A stretch of DNA of 64,000 nt from JABFSS01 sp964497975 (GCA_964497975.1 CAZCFO010000004.1:62001-126000); one strand, 5' to 3'. Shown: positions 43,423 through 52,707, counted from the stretch's first letter. Notes: generated by a model from the letters alone, not told the origin. Program-made: numbers and translations.

Positions 43423-46379
43423 GCATCTTCCTGTCCGCATCGGCACGGAAAACGGGAGAAAAGAAGCCTGAGATACGGCTGTGGCCGCTCGGTGCCTGTC
43501 TTCTTTTGTCCTGTTTCCTGTCCCTGCCGGCGGCGCACGCGGCCGATACCGGCATCTATGAGCGCATGCTCGAGATCACGCGGCAGGAGCTGCGCGTGAA
43601 CTCGCGCTGGGAATCGGCGCCGGAAGCCTCGATTCTCGAGGCAGTGAAGCGGCAGCTGCCCTACGTCGAGAATCCCGACGCCGTCGACAACCTGGACGTC
43701 GCGAAGCTGCTGGAGGACAACACGGTCCTGTGCGACCGCCATGACATCAACTTCTTCAGCCAATGCCCGGTGGTGAGCGACGTCGCCCGGACGCTGGTGG
43801 AGCGCGAGACGAAGCTGCGCACCCTCGGGCGCGACCTGCAGATCATCGCATCGAGTTTCGAGGAACCGGTGCTCGGCGGCTTCGCCCTGCCGTTCACGTC
43901 CCGGCTGCAGGGCGTCGCGCGGCTCTGGCGGGCGGACCTCGCCGATCCCAACGCCCCGGAAGGGGGAGAGGACGTGGAGAATGCCGGACTCGCCCGCATC
44001 CGCGTGGAAGAACCGCCCGCCGGGGACGACCTCCAGGGGCTCCTGCGGGAACTCTCCGGAAAACTGGAAGCGCTTGTCGTGGTGCAGGAATTCCCCGCCC
44101 CGGAAGAGGGGACGGAGCCGGCCGCTCCGCAGCGGGACATCACGGAACTCTCGGCGGCCGTCTGGCGGTACCGTTTCGCCGGAGTGAAGTGGCTCAACGG
44201 ACGGCGGCGGGATCTGCCGCAGCCGTCCGGCGACGTGGTGACCCCCGCCGACGGCACCGAACGCGAGCTGCTCCGCAGGCGCTGGCCGGAGATCGAGCGC
44301 GTGCTGGAGGACATCGCCGGAGCGCTCATCGTGCAGGCCGAAACGCTGGAAGTCGCCCCTGGCGAAGCCGTGCTCTTCTCTCTCCCCGTGCATCTTCGCG
44401 ACATTCTGCCCGACAACGTGGACCTCGCGGCGTACGCCGAGCGGACGCAGGCGGGCGAGCTGACGGGCGACGCGGGATTGCGGTGGGTGCGCGCGCTGGA
44501 ACCCGTGCAGGTGACGCTGTGTTCGGGATCGCAGGGATCCTGCACCCCCGTGCCGGGCGGACATTATCCGCCGGCGCAGAGCCCGGAGGACGTTTCTCCG
44601 TTCTGCACCTCGCCCGCCATGCGGCCGGGACTCCTGTGCAGCGAGCATCCGACTGAGCGCGCCGGCGTCTGCGCCGAAGAAGTGGAAGAGGCACCCGATA
44701 CCATCCAGCTCGCGGCCTGCACCGGAACGGAACCCCTGCGCCGGACCGAGCCCGGCGGCGACGTGTGTGCCATGGCCACCTGGCTTCCGCAGACCGACGT
44801 TCCCGGACAGAAGGAATGCCACGTGGAATTCCGCTGCGGAGGCATCGAGAACGACGCGTCCACCTCCAAGAAAGAACCCGGCACGGACACGGTCACCATC
44901 ACGCTGAGCGAGGATCCTCTCCTCGCGCCCGCCCACATCGCGCTCATGCAGCTCGCGCACGCGCGTCAGGCCTGCAACGCGCCCGCGGGGTCGGATCCGT
45001 TCGAACAGGGGGCGACGGCGCAGGAACGCCGCACCGTCTGCTGCCGCATCGAAGGCGATGCCCACCGCGCCGCCTGCCAGGCGATGGCGGAGGACGGCGT
45101 CTTCAAGGGCAGCGCGTTCACGCCGGGCGGCATCCCCATCAACGCCGAAACCTGCGCGGACGTCCTGACGGACGAGTGGTGCCGGATCCACGAATTCGGC
45201 TCCTGCCCAGGCACCTTCAGCGAGCCTCTTCCGGACGAGGAGGTGATGGAAGCGGCGGATGGCATCCGTGCCCACGCGGCGCAGTGGCTGGAATGGCGCA
45301 ACGCCGGAGCGGCCCCGGAAGACCGCGTCGCCGAAACCTGCGCGGAACTCCTCGATCCCGAGCCGCCGTTGCAGCGCGACCCGCGCATCGATGCCGCGGT
45401 GCATGCCATCGAGCACAGCACCGGCGGCGCCTGCGCGCCGATGAACGAGAGGACGATGGCGAACACGGTGGGAAACCTGATGTGCTATCTGAACCGCTGC
45501 TGGGCGGAATCCATGGGACAGAACCGCCTCATCCCGGGCAGGACGCCCGTCACCAACGGGGGCGACGCGTACCCGTTCGACGTCTGCATGCTGCCCGATC
45601 CGGGCCTGGGCAAAATCATCCCCACCATCTCGCCCGAGGCCGACGAGGCGTCCGCCCCGTACCGCCCCGCGCTGCTGCTGCGCCATCTGGAGGAATCCCT
45701 CTGCCCGGGCCTGCCGCTCGGAAGCCCGCTCTGCACGTTCGATGTCTCCCGGCGGATCGACCTGCCGCTCAACAGCCTCACGCAGTTCGCGGGCGACATC
45801 GCCGGGCAGACCGATGAATTCCAGCAGCCCGGAATCGCGATGCGCCAGCTGAGCGAGGCGCTGGGCATGCGCATCGGCACGCGGATGTACGGCGAATTCC
45901 TCCGCCGCCGGTCGCAGGCCCTCACCGATTTCACCACCGCGGCGGCGGCGCTCCTCTCGCAGTTCCCCAGGGCCCGCTTCCCCGACACGCTCTGCCCCAT
46001 GACGGACGGCGGCCTGCTCGGCACCGACGCATGCGGCCTGAGCATGACATCGTCGTCATCGTCCCGCCGGAGCTCCAGCTCCTCGTCATCCCGGGATTCG
46101 TCCCATTCCTCGTCCACGCAATCCGGATCTTCGGACAGTTCGTCGATGACCTCTGTCTCTTCTGCCTCCTCTGTACCCTCTGCCTCCTCTGTGTCTTCTG
46201 GACCCTCTGCTTCTTCTGAATCCAGCTCCGATGACGGCATCGCTACCGGTTCGTCCTCGTCGGCGTTCTCCATCCCGGTCTTCTTCTCTTCCGCATCCTC
46301 CTCATCCGCTTCCCCGGACGGTGATTCCTGGACTGTCGATCCGGGATTCTTCGACGCCCTCACCCCCTTGCTCCCGTGA
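43419..46379 (+). CDS. Large exported Cys-rich protein with Ser-rich C terminus, operon gene 4
   Basis: 986 residues, no known family. Signal peptide ~20-41 (LWPLGACLLLSCFLSLPAAH, then A). About 30 cysteines in the middle and C-terminal halves, for example HARQACNAP, ERRTVCCRIEG, NLMCYLNRCWAES, so the protein should be heavily disulfide-bonded outside the cell. The last ~120 residues are Ser-rich (DSSHSSSTQSGSSDSSSMTS) with a short hydrophobic stretch AFSIPVFFSS. ATGA overlap with gene 3. The N-terminal region has an ..S.EE.VLGG..LPF motif like genes 2 and 3. Confidence 0.8.
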   Translation: MSIFLSASARKTGEKKPEIRLWPLGACLLLSCFLSLPAAHAADTGIYERMLEITRQELRVNSRWESAPEASILEAVKRQLPYVENPDAVDNLDVAKLLEDNTVLCDRHDINFFSQCPVVSDVARTLVERETKLRTLGRDLQIIASSFEEPVLGGFALPFTSRLQGVARLWRADLADPNAPEGGEDVENAGLARIRVEEPPAGDDLQGLLRELSGKLEALVVVQEFPAPEEGTEPAAPQRDITELSAAVWRYRFAGVKWLNGRRRDLPQPSGDVVTPADGTERELLRRRWPEIERVLEDIAGALIVQAETLEVAPGEAVLFSLPVHLRDILPDNVDLAAYAERTQAGELTGDAGLRWVRALEPVQVTLCSGSQGSCTPVPGGHYPPAQSPEDVSPFCTSPAMRPGLLCSEHPTERAGVCAEEVEEAPDTIQLAACTGTEPLRRTEPGGDVCAMATWLPQTDVPGQKECHVEFRCGGIENDASTSKKEPGTDTVTITLSEDPLLAPAHIALMQLAHARQACNAPAGSDPFEQGATAQERRTVCCRIEGDAHRAACQAMAEDGVFKGSAFTPGGIPINAETCADVLTDEWCRIHEFGSCPGTFSEPLPDEEVMEAADGIRAHAAQWLEWRNAGAAPEDRVAETCAELLDPEPPLQRDPRIDAAVHAIEHSTGGACAPMNERTMANTVGNLMCYLNRCWAESMGQNRLIPGRTPVTNGGDAYPFDVCMLPDPGLGKIIPTISPEADEASAPYRPALLLRHLEESLCPGLPLGSPLCTFDVSRRIDLPLNSLTQFAGDIAGQTDEFQQPGIAMRQLSEALGMRIGTRMYGEFLRRRSQALTDFTTAAAALLSQFPRARFPDTLCPMTDGGLLGTDACGLSMTSSSSSRRSSSSSSSRDSSHSSSTQSGSSDSSSMTSVSSASSVPSASSVSSGPSASSESSSDDGIATGSSSSAFSIPVFFSSASSSSASPDGDSWTVDPGFFDALTPLLP

Positions 46380-47809
46380 AAAAAACCCTTCTGCTGACCG
46401 TCGGCGCTCTCCTCTTCCTCCTCCCCGGATCGGGGCAGGCGTTTGAGCTGGAACCGCTCTCACCGGCCGTTTCGCAGGTGCTCGAACGGACGCAGGACAT
46501 CGTCGACGAAGCCGCGTTTTCCGGCGAACTGGCCGCGTTCTTCGAGGACGAGATGTTCCCGGAGTGGGAGCAGGAATTCCTCTCCACGGTCTTCCAGCCC
46601 ATCGACACCGAGCAGCACGTGGTGATCCAGCGCGAAAGCCTGCTCCAGGACACCGCCTGCTTCCGCTACGACCAGTTCGTCATCGACCGGGCGCTCGCGT
46701 ACGTACGGCAATTGATCGAAGCGGCGGAAGAGCGGCACGACATCATGGCGATCTTCCGCCTCGGCGACGCGCACCGGTTTTTGACCGACGCACAGAAGGG
46801 ATTGCTGAAAGGCGCGCTGCATCCGGGCGTGGAGTATGACGCGTGGCGCGCGCCGCTGCTCCACGAAACCGAGGAAGAGACGGAATCGCTCAAGGATCTC
46901 TGCTTCTACAACAGCAACTACGCCCCCGCTTCCACGGGCATCCTGGAGGAACCGGAGGACGATGACGCAGAGGCGCAGCCGGTCGTTGACGGCTACGGGT
47001 GCGACAGGGAAATGCTGACGCTCATTCTTGAGCGCATCCCCGCGGATGCCGCCCCGCTGCGCGGAAGCGTGGAGGAGGAGCTCCGGATGATGACGCTCGC
47101 GCAGAACGCAGCCACGGTCAAAGTCCGGACTGCGGAACATCTCCGCGCGCTACAGGAGACGGTGGATGAGCTCATCGACGGCAACACGCCCGCCCCGCCG
47201 CCCGCCCCGCCGGAGCGCGTCCACCAGGAGGAATACGGATGCAGAGAGGCGGCCGATCCGGACGTGGTGCTCCAGGCGCTGGACGGCCGCTTCTCCCTGG
47301 ATCCCGATGACGCGCAGCTGACGTTTGAATACCGCGAACAGCAGCTGAGGCGCGATGCCGAACGGCGCCTTCCCGACGAGTTCCTGGGCGACGAGGGCGA
47401 TTCCCCGCTGCAGAACCTCGATACCCTGGAACTGCAGCAGCGTCTGCGGGAATTCACGGCGCGCCAGACCGCGCTCGAAAGCGCGACGTTCGCCGCGGCG
47501 GTCGATCCGGGGCTGGCGGCCGAAGACGTCTTCTCGGGCCTGCGCATGTCCGTCGACGCGCTGGTGAGGCTCGGCAACTCGATGGACGAGGGCCTCCGCG
47601 GCTTCGTGCGCGACTTCGCGTACTTCCTGCTCCGCTCCTGCGGCGGCCGCCCCTGCGCTCTGCGCCTGGAACGCGTGCTGAAACTCAACTTCACCGACGA
47701 ATGCTTCGCGTACGGCAACGGCGAATATCTCAAGGCGACGCCGGACAATCCCCAGTGGCGGCAGTGTCTCTGCGCGGCGGATCCGGAAGCGGACGAGTGC
47801 GAACTGTAG
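46376..47809 (+). CDS. Exported helical Cys-containing protein, operon gene 5
   Basis: 477 residues, no known family. GTG start overlapping the gene 4 stop (GTGA), then a clear signal peptide KKTLLLTVGALLFLLPGSGQ with cleavage after QA. Mostly helical, with LNPxx-free acidic segments, a Pro spacer (TPAPPPAPPE), and C-terminal cysteines in LLRSCGGRPCALRLERV and QCLCAADPEADEC. It closes the five-gene run; a TTACGAAT-type hairpin begins at the very next base and could terminate the transcript. Confidence 0.78.
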   Translation: MKKTLLLTVGALLFLLPGSGQAFELEPLSPAVSQVLERTQDIVDEAAFSGELAAFFEDEMFPEWEQEFLSTVFQPIDTEQHVVIQRESLLQDTACFRYDQFVIDRALAYVRQLIEAAEERHDIMAIFRLGDAHRFLTDAQKGLLKGALHPGVEYDAWRAPLLHETEEETESLKDLCFYNSNYAPASTGILEEPEDDDAEAQPVVDGYGCDREMLTLILERIPADAAPLRGSVEEELRMMTLAQNAATVKVRTAEHLRALQETVDELIDGNTPAPPPAPPERVHQEEYGCREAADPDVVLQALDGRFSLDPDDAQLTFEYREQQLRRDAERRLPDEFLGDEGDSPLQNLDTLELQQRLREFTARQTALESATFAAAVDPGLAAEDVFSGLRMSVDALVRLGNSMDEGLRGFVRDFAYFLLRSCGGRPCALRLERVLKLNFTDECFAYGNGEYLKATPDNPQWRQCLCAADPEADECEL

Positions 47810-47873
47810 GAATCATGAATTACGAATAACGAATACTTTCTAGCAAGAATTCATGATTCGTAATTCGTAATTC
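47810..47873. repeat. TTACGAAT-type inverted repeat with TTTCTAG loop after the surface operon
   Basis: Arms 47810-47834 and 47848-47873 around ACTTTCTAGCAAG. It starts one base after the stop codon of operon gene 5 and precedes dnaE. Confidence 0.87.
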
Positions 47874-47914
47874 AATAATGCGATTTACGGCATCCTTTTG
47901 CCCTAAATGCATGC

Positions 47915-47920
47915 TATTCT
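47915..47920 (+). promoter_or_regulatory. -10 box of dnaE (leaderless)
   Basis: TATTCT ends 6 nt before the GTG at 47927, supporting that start. Confidence 0.45.
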
Positions 47921-47926
47921 TTTAGC

Positions 47927-50900
47927 GTGAAACCCTCGGATTTCGTCCACCTCCACTGCCACTCCACCTACTCGCTGCTCGAAGCGCTTCCGAGCCCGGC
48001 GGAGATCATCGAGCGCGCCAAGGAACTCGGACAGAATGCCGTCGGGTTGTGCGACAAGGGATACACGTACGGCCTGATCGAGTTCGTGCTCGAAGCCGAG
48101 AAGAGAGGAGTGAAGCCGCTGCTGGGTCTCGAGACGTACGTGGCGGCGCGGACGCGGAAGGATAAGGAAACGGGCACCGACACCAAGCGTTACCCGCTCA
48201 CGCTGCTCGCCGAAACGCAGGAGGGTTACGCGAATCTGCTCAAGCTCGCGTCGGCCGCGGCGCTCGAAGGGATGTACTACAAGCCGCGCGTGGATGCCGA
48301 ACTCCTGCAGCAATTCGGAAAGGGCCTGATCGCCCTGAGCGGCCCCATCGGCGGTGCCATCCCGCAGGCGGCGCTTGCGGAGGACGGAGCGCGGCTCAGG
48401 AAGATCGTCGAGGATTATCGCTCCTGGTTCGGGCCGAAGAACCTGTACTTCGAGCTGATGGACCTCCCCAACGTCCCCGGCCAGCGCGAGGTGAACCAGC
48501 AGCTGATCCAGTTTGGGAAGGAACTCGGCGTGCCCGCCGTCGTCACCGGCAACAGCCACTACTGCCGGCCGGAAGACGCCGAGGCGCACGACGTTCTCCT
48601 GTGCATCCAGAAGAACGCGCAGGTCTCGGACCCCGGACGCTTCTCGATGCGCGACAGCGACTTTTCGATGCGGCCGTATGATGAGCTGGAGAAAGCGTTC
48701 TCGCATGTTCCGGAAGCGCTGGAAGCGACGCGCGAGATCGCGGATCGCTGCAACGTGTCGTTCGTCTTCGGCAAGTACGAAATCCCGCGCTTCCCGGTGC
48801 CTGAGGGCCGCACGGAGGAGCAGGAGCTCACGCGCCTGTGCGATGAAGGCTTCAAAATGCGCTACCCGCAGCCGACGCAGGAATACCGCGACCGTCTCAC
48901 GTACGAGCTGAAAGTGATCAAACAGGTCGGCTTCGCCGGATACTTTTTGATCGTCGCGGACTTTGTGAACGAGGCGCGCCGCCGCGGTATCACGGTGGGT
49001 CCCGGACGCGGCTCGGCGGCGGGATCGATGGTGAGTTACTCCCTCGGCATCACGGGCATCGATCCGATGCAGCACGGGCTGCTGTTCGAACGCTTTTTGA
49101 ATCCGGAACGCATCTCCATGCCCGATATCGATCTCGACTTCGCGGACACCCGCCGCGACGAGGTGCTCGAATACGTCCGGCAGAAGTACGGCCGCGACCG
49201 CGTCGTCCAGATCTGCACCTTCGGGACGCTCGCCGCGCGCGCGGCGGTGAAGGACGTGGGTCGCGCGTACGGCGTGCCCTTCCTGGAGATGAACACGCTG
49301 GCCAAAAGCATCCCCGACCGCCCCGGCACCAAGCTTGCCGACGCGCTGCAGATGGACGAACTGAAGGCGGTGTACGACGGCAACGAGGAATACCGCAAGA
49401 TTCTCGATACCGCGCTCAAACTCGAGGGCAAGGCGCGCCACGTGTCGATCCACGCCTGCGGGGTGATCATCTCCGACAAGCCCGCCGTGGAATACACCGC
49501 GGTGCAGCGCGCGCCCAAGGACGAGGAAACGGTCATCACGCAGTACTCGGCCAAGCCGCTCGAATCGCTGGGCCTGCTGAAGATGGACTTCCTCGGTCTC
49601 ACCAACCTCACCGTGATCCAGACGACGCTCGAGATCATCCAGCGCCTGCACGGGAAGACGATCGACATCACGGCGCTGCCGCTCGACGACGACGAGACCT
49701 ACAAGCTCCTCCAGCGCGGCGACACGACCGGCGTGTTCCAGCTGGAATCGGGCGGCATGCGGCGGTACCTCAAGCAGCTCAAGCCCACGCAGTTCGACGA
49801 CATCACCGCGATGGTCTCGCTGTACCGCCCCGGTCCGATGGAATGGATCCCCACCTACATCAAGCGCAAGCACGGGCAGGAGAAGGTCGACTACGTGCAT
49901 GACGACCTCCGCCCGATCCTCGAGCCGACCTACGGCGTGGGCGTGTACCAGGAGCAGATCCTGTTCATCGCGCAGGCATTCGCGGGATTCACGCTGGGCG
50001 AAGCCGATATCCTGCGCAAGGCCATCGGCAAGAAGATCATGAAGGAGCTCAAGGCGCAGCGGGAGAAGTTCATCGCGGGCGCGGCCAGGAAGGGCTACGC
50101 CAAGAAGCTGTCGGAGGAGATCTTCGACGACGTCATCACGCCCTTCGCCGGGTACGGCTTCAACAAGTCGCACGCGGCCGGTTACGCCCTCATCGCGTAC
50201 CAGACGGCGTACCTCAAGGCACACTACCCGACGGAATTCATGGCGGCTCTCCTCTCCGCCGACGCAGACGTGACGGAGCGCATCATGATCGAAATCGAGG
50301 AATGCCGCGCCATGGGCATCCAGGTGCTGCCGCCCGACATCAACGAATCTCTGCGGCACTTCACCGCGATCCCGCCCAAGAAGAAAGGCGAACGCGGACA
50401 GATCCGCTTCGGGCTGAGCGCCATCAAGGGCATCGGCGACAGCTCCGTGGTGCAGATCATCGCCGTGCGGGAACAGGGAGGTCCGTTCAAGACGCTGGAG
50501 GATTTCGCGCGCCGCATCCCGGCCAAAGTCCTGAACAAGAAGTCGCTGGAAGCCCTCAGCAAGGCCGGCGCGCTCGACACGCTCGGGGAGCGCCGCTCGA
50601 TCATCGAGAATTACGAGACGATCGTGGAGTTCGCCAAGGCCGCGGGGGGCGCGGGCGCGGCGCAGGGCGATCTGTTCGGCTCCATCGGCGGCGGCATCGA
50701 TGACGCGCGGATGGAACTGCCCGCCACCGCGCCGGCATCGGCGCAGGAGAAGCTGAAGTGGGAAAAGGAAACGCTGGGCATGTATGTCAGCAGCCACCCG
50801 CTCGCGGGACTGCGCAAATACATCGGAAAGAAGGCCCAGCTGATCGGCACGCTTACGTCGAAGGAAGTCGGCCGCCGGGTGACGGTCGCCGGCATCGAGG

Positions 50901-51637
50901 AAGGCCTCAAAAAACTCACGACGAAGAAGGGCGAATCGATGGCGATCCTCACGCTGGAGGACCCGACCGGAAAACTGGAAGTGATGCTCTTCCCGCGCGT
51001 CTTCACGGAGGCCGCCGCGCTCATCGAGCAGCCGGATACCGTGCTCGTGATCGCCGGAACGCTGGATCTCCGCGGCGGTCAGATGCAGATCCGGGCCGAG
51101 GCGGTGAAGCGCGCATCGCTCTCCACGATGATCCAGAAGGCCCGCGCCGAGGGGTTTTTTGACGAAGAGGAATTGCGCGCGGGCATCCAGCGCGTGCCGC
51201 GCGAAGTGGACGAGGAGAAGATCGACCTGGTGGACGAAGAGGGGAACGTGATCGCCGGCGAAACGGTGACGGTGGGAAAGAAGGAGGAGATCGCCGATGA
51301 CTTCCTGGGACCGCTTGGCCGGTGGATCGTGGCGGGAATGAAGATGGAAGACGCCGACGCGCCTCCCGCCCCGGCCGCCTCGCAGGCGAAGCCCGCCGCC
51401 GCAGACCAGTCGATGTCCGCGCAGATTTCCATCCATACCATCCAGCTGCCCCCCCGCGCCCCGCGCCAGCTGCTGCTGGACCTCAAGAAGACCTTCGAGA
51501 CGTTCCCCGGCAAGGAACGGGTGCAGCTGCGCATCGGCGAGCAGGTGATCCCCGTGCCGCTGACCATCACCATGTCCGCGATCCTGCAGAAGAAGATCGA
51601 GGAGGTGATGAAGAAATATGAGAGCGTAGCCCTGTAA
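47927..51637 (+). CDS. dnaE: DNA polymerase III alpha subunit
   Basis: Replicative polymerase, 1236 residues, DnaE class. N-terminal PHP domain opens FVHLHCHSTYSLLEALPSP; the usual DHG-type metal residue position reads CDKGYTYG, so PHP nuclease activity is doubtful. The catalytic aspartates are in SMPDIDLDFADTRRDEVLEY (palm), with GPGRGSAAGS and FNKSHAAGYALIAYQTAYL in the fingers. The C-terminal OB fold (ILTLEDPTGKLEVMLFP) is followed by a tail of ~200 residues. GTG start, leaderless spacing. Confidence 0.96.
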   Translation: MKPSDFVHLHCHSTYSLLEALPSPAEIIERAKELGQNAVGLCDKGYTYGLIEFVLEAEKRGVKPLLGLETYVAARTRKDKETGTDTKRYPLTLLAETQEGYANLLKLASAAALEGMYYKPRVDAELLQQFGKGLIALSGPIGGAIPQAALAEDGARLRKIVEDYRSWFGPKNLYFELMDLPNVPGQREVNQQLIQFGKELGVPAVVTGNSHYCRPEDAEAHDVLLCIQKNAQVSDPGRFSMRDSDFSMRPYDELEKAFSHVPEALEATREIADRCNVSFVFGKYEIPRFPVPEGRTEEQELTRLCDEGFKMRYPQPTQEYRDRLTYELKVIKQVGFAGYFLIVADFVNEARRRGITVGPGRGSAAGSMVSYSLGITGIDPMQHGLLFERFLNPERISMPDIDLDFADTRRDEVLEYVRQKYGRDRVVQICTFGTLAARAAVKDVGRAYGVPFLEMNTLAKSIPDRPGTKLADALQMDELKAVYDGNEEYRKILDTALKLEGKARHVSIHACGVIISDKPAVEYTAVQRAPKDEETVITQYSAKPLESLGLLKMDFLGLTNLTVIQTTLEIIQRLHGKTIDITALPLDDDETYKLLQRGDTTGVFQLESGGMRRYLKQLKPTQFDDITAMVSLYRPGPMEWIPTYIKRKHGQEKVDYVHDDLRPILEPTYGVGVYQEQILFIAQAFAGFTLGEADILRKAIGKKIMKELKAQREKFIAGAARKGYAKKLSEEIFDDVITPFAGYGFNKSHAAGYALIAYQTAYLKAHYPTEFMAALLSADADVTERIMIEIEECRAMGIQVLPPDINESLRHFTAIPPKKKGERGQIRFGLSAIKGIGDSSVVQIIAVREQGGPFKTLEDFARRIPAKVLNKKSLEALSKAGALDTLGERRSIIENYETIVEFAKAAGGAGAAQGDLFGSIGGGIDDARMELPATAPASAQEKLKWEKETLGMYVSSHPLAGLRKYIGKKAQLIGTLTSKEVGRRVTVAGIEEGLKKLTTKKGESMAILTLEDPTGKLEVMLFPRVFTEAAALIEQPDTVLVIAGTLDLRGGQMQIRAEAVKRASLSTMIQKARAEGFFDEEELRAGIQRVPREVDEEKIDLVDEEGNVIAGETVTVGKKEEIADDFLGPLGRWIVAGMKMEDADAPPAPAASQAKPAAADQSMSAQISIHTIQLPPRAPRQLLLDLKKTFETFPGKERVQLRIGEQVIPVPLTITMSAILQKKIEEVMKKYESVAL

Positions 51638-51644
51638 TCAGAAG

Positions 51645-51713
51645 ATGTATCTCGTATTTTGTATTCTGTATTATCCGCAACGCCTAATTCTTCATACATA
51701 ATACGTAATACAT
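51645..51713. repeat. TATTACG-type inverted repeat supplying the sua5 -10 and start
   Basis: 29-nt arms 51645-51673 and 51685-51713. The right arm contains CATAAT (51697-51702) and, 9 nt later, the AT of the ATG that starts the next gene. It is the sister of the element at 1698-1762. Confidence 0.8.
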
Positions 51714-52356
51714 GGAGGTCCTCCCAGCATCCGCCACCGGCATCCAACGCGCGTTGAAGGTTTTGCGGGAAGGGGGAGTAGTCGCCCACGCCACCGAAAC
51801 CTGTTACGGCCTGGCATGCGACCTGGCGAACCCGGATGCGGTCCTGAAGCTTTTCACGATAAAGAACAGGCCGTTGACACAACCCGTGAGCGCGCTATTC
51901 GCTTCGTTGGAGCAGGCGAAAACGTATGTCGAATGGAATACGGAAGCGGAGGAACTCGCAGCGAAATATCTGCCCGGCCCGCTGACGCTGATTCTGCCGA
52001 TGAAAGCCGGAGCCGGTCTTTTTCCGATACCGCTTCAGGAAAAAAGGGGGACTGACACATCACTTTCCACTTCCAACTTTCCACTTTCCACTTTGGGCCT
52101 CCGCCTCTCCTGCCACCCGCTCGCACAGGAACTCGTGAACGCATTCGGCTCTCCCATCTCCACCACCTCCGCCAACCTTCACGGCAAACCCAATCCGTAT
52201 TCGGCCGAGGACATCATCGCGCAATTCGCCGGGCGGGAATACGGGCCTGATCTGATCCTCGATTCGGGAACGCTGCCCCCCGTTCCGCCGTCGACGGTTG
52301 TCAATCTTGCCGCCGAAAAACAAAAAACCGAGCGTCAGGGCGGCGTCATGCTCTGA
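51712..52356 (+). CDS. Threonylcarbamoyl-AMP synthase (Sua5/YrdC/YwlC family)
   Basis: Makes threonylcarbamoyl-AMP for the t6A modification of ANN-decoding tRNAs. 214 residues, YrdC domain only. Signatures: GGVVAHATETCYGLACDLAN, FTIKNRPLTQPVSALFASLE (KxR and substrate loop), KYLPGPLTLILP and STTSANLHGKPNP. Between LQEKRG and LGLRLSCHP an extra ~12 residues (TDTSLSTSNFPLST) come from a CTTTCCA simple repeat. Start codon lies in the end of an inverted-repeat arm. Confidence 0.92.
   Translation: MEVLPASATGIQRALKVLREGGVVAHATETCYGLACDLANPDAVLKLFTIKNRPLTQPVSALFASLEQAKTYVEWNTEAEELAAKYLPGPLTLILPMKAGAGLFPIPLQEKRGTDTSLSTSNFPLSTLGLRLSCHPLAQELVNAFGSPISTTSANLHGKPNPYSAEDIIAQFAGREYGPDLILDSGTLPPVPPSTVVNLAAEKQKTERQGGVML
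52061..52094 (+). repeat. CTTTCCA simple repeat inside the sua5-like gene
   Basis: Four or five copies of a (A)CTTTCCA-like unit in frame. Only one arm is present; no complementary arm was found nearby. Confidence 0.7.
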
Positions 52357-52421
52357 AAAAATGGTTTCGCCGGGGAATTTCGGGGGTTTGCCTTATTTTT
52401 TCGCTGCGTGAAGAGCTTTTA

Positions 52422-52478
52422 ACGGAGAGGCGTTCCCAAGTAAGGCCCCGACCCTTGACCGGGAAGGTCGAACTCCGT
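52422..52478 (+). other. Possible structured RNA element upstream of three small genes
   Basis: In the 153-nt gap after the sua5-like gene, ACGGAG (52422-52427) can pair CTCCGT (52473-52478), enclosing GACC/GGTC (52450-52453/52466-52469) and TTCCC/GGGAA (52433-52437/52461-52465), which cross and could form a pseudoknot. It matches no riboswitch or RNA I know. Leader element or small RNA are both possible. Confidence 0.25.
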
Positions 52479-52509
52479 ACAAGCCGCAGACATTTCCCCA
52501 TTCATTATT

Positions 52510-52707
52510 ATGGTCAATGTCCCCACGGGTCCGGATGCAATCAACACAGTAAAGACTCCGATTGATGCCCCCGAAGTCCCGCAAAAGCCTCAGCAGGAAA
52601 TCGCGAGGCAGGTGCAGCAGTTATTCGAACAATTCCAGGCACGCAGAGACGCCCACAAAGGCTCATCCGGCAAGACATCGACGCGCGGCATGCGCCAGGA
52701 TATTTGA
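52510..52707 (+). CDS. Small Gln-rich protein, unknown
   Basis: 65 residues starting MVNVPTGPDAINTVKT, then a Gln/Ala helix (QQEIARQVQQLFEQFQARRD) and a basic Ser/Lys end. No family. Followed on the same strand by two further unknown genes with short gaps, so the three may form an operon. Confidence 0.5.
   Translation: MVNVPTGPDAINTVKTPIDAPEVPQKPQQEIARQVQQLFEQFQARRDAHKGSSGKTSTRGMRQDI

Noticed and set aside
47903..51436. Open frame of over 1100 codons on the minus strand opposite dnaE
   Set aside because: Same antisense effect of high-GC codon use; Arg/His/Leu-rich sequence with no domain, fully overlapped by dnaE.
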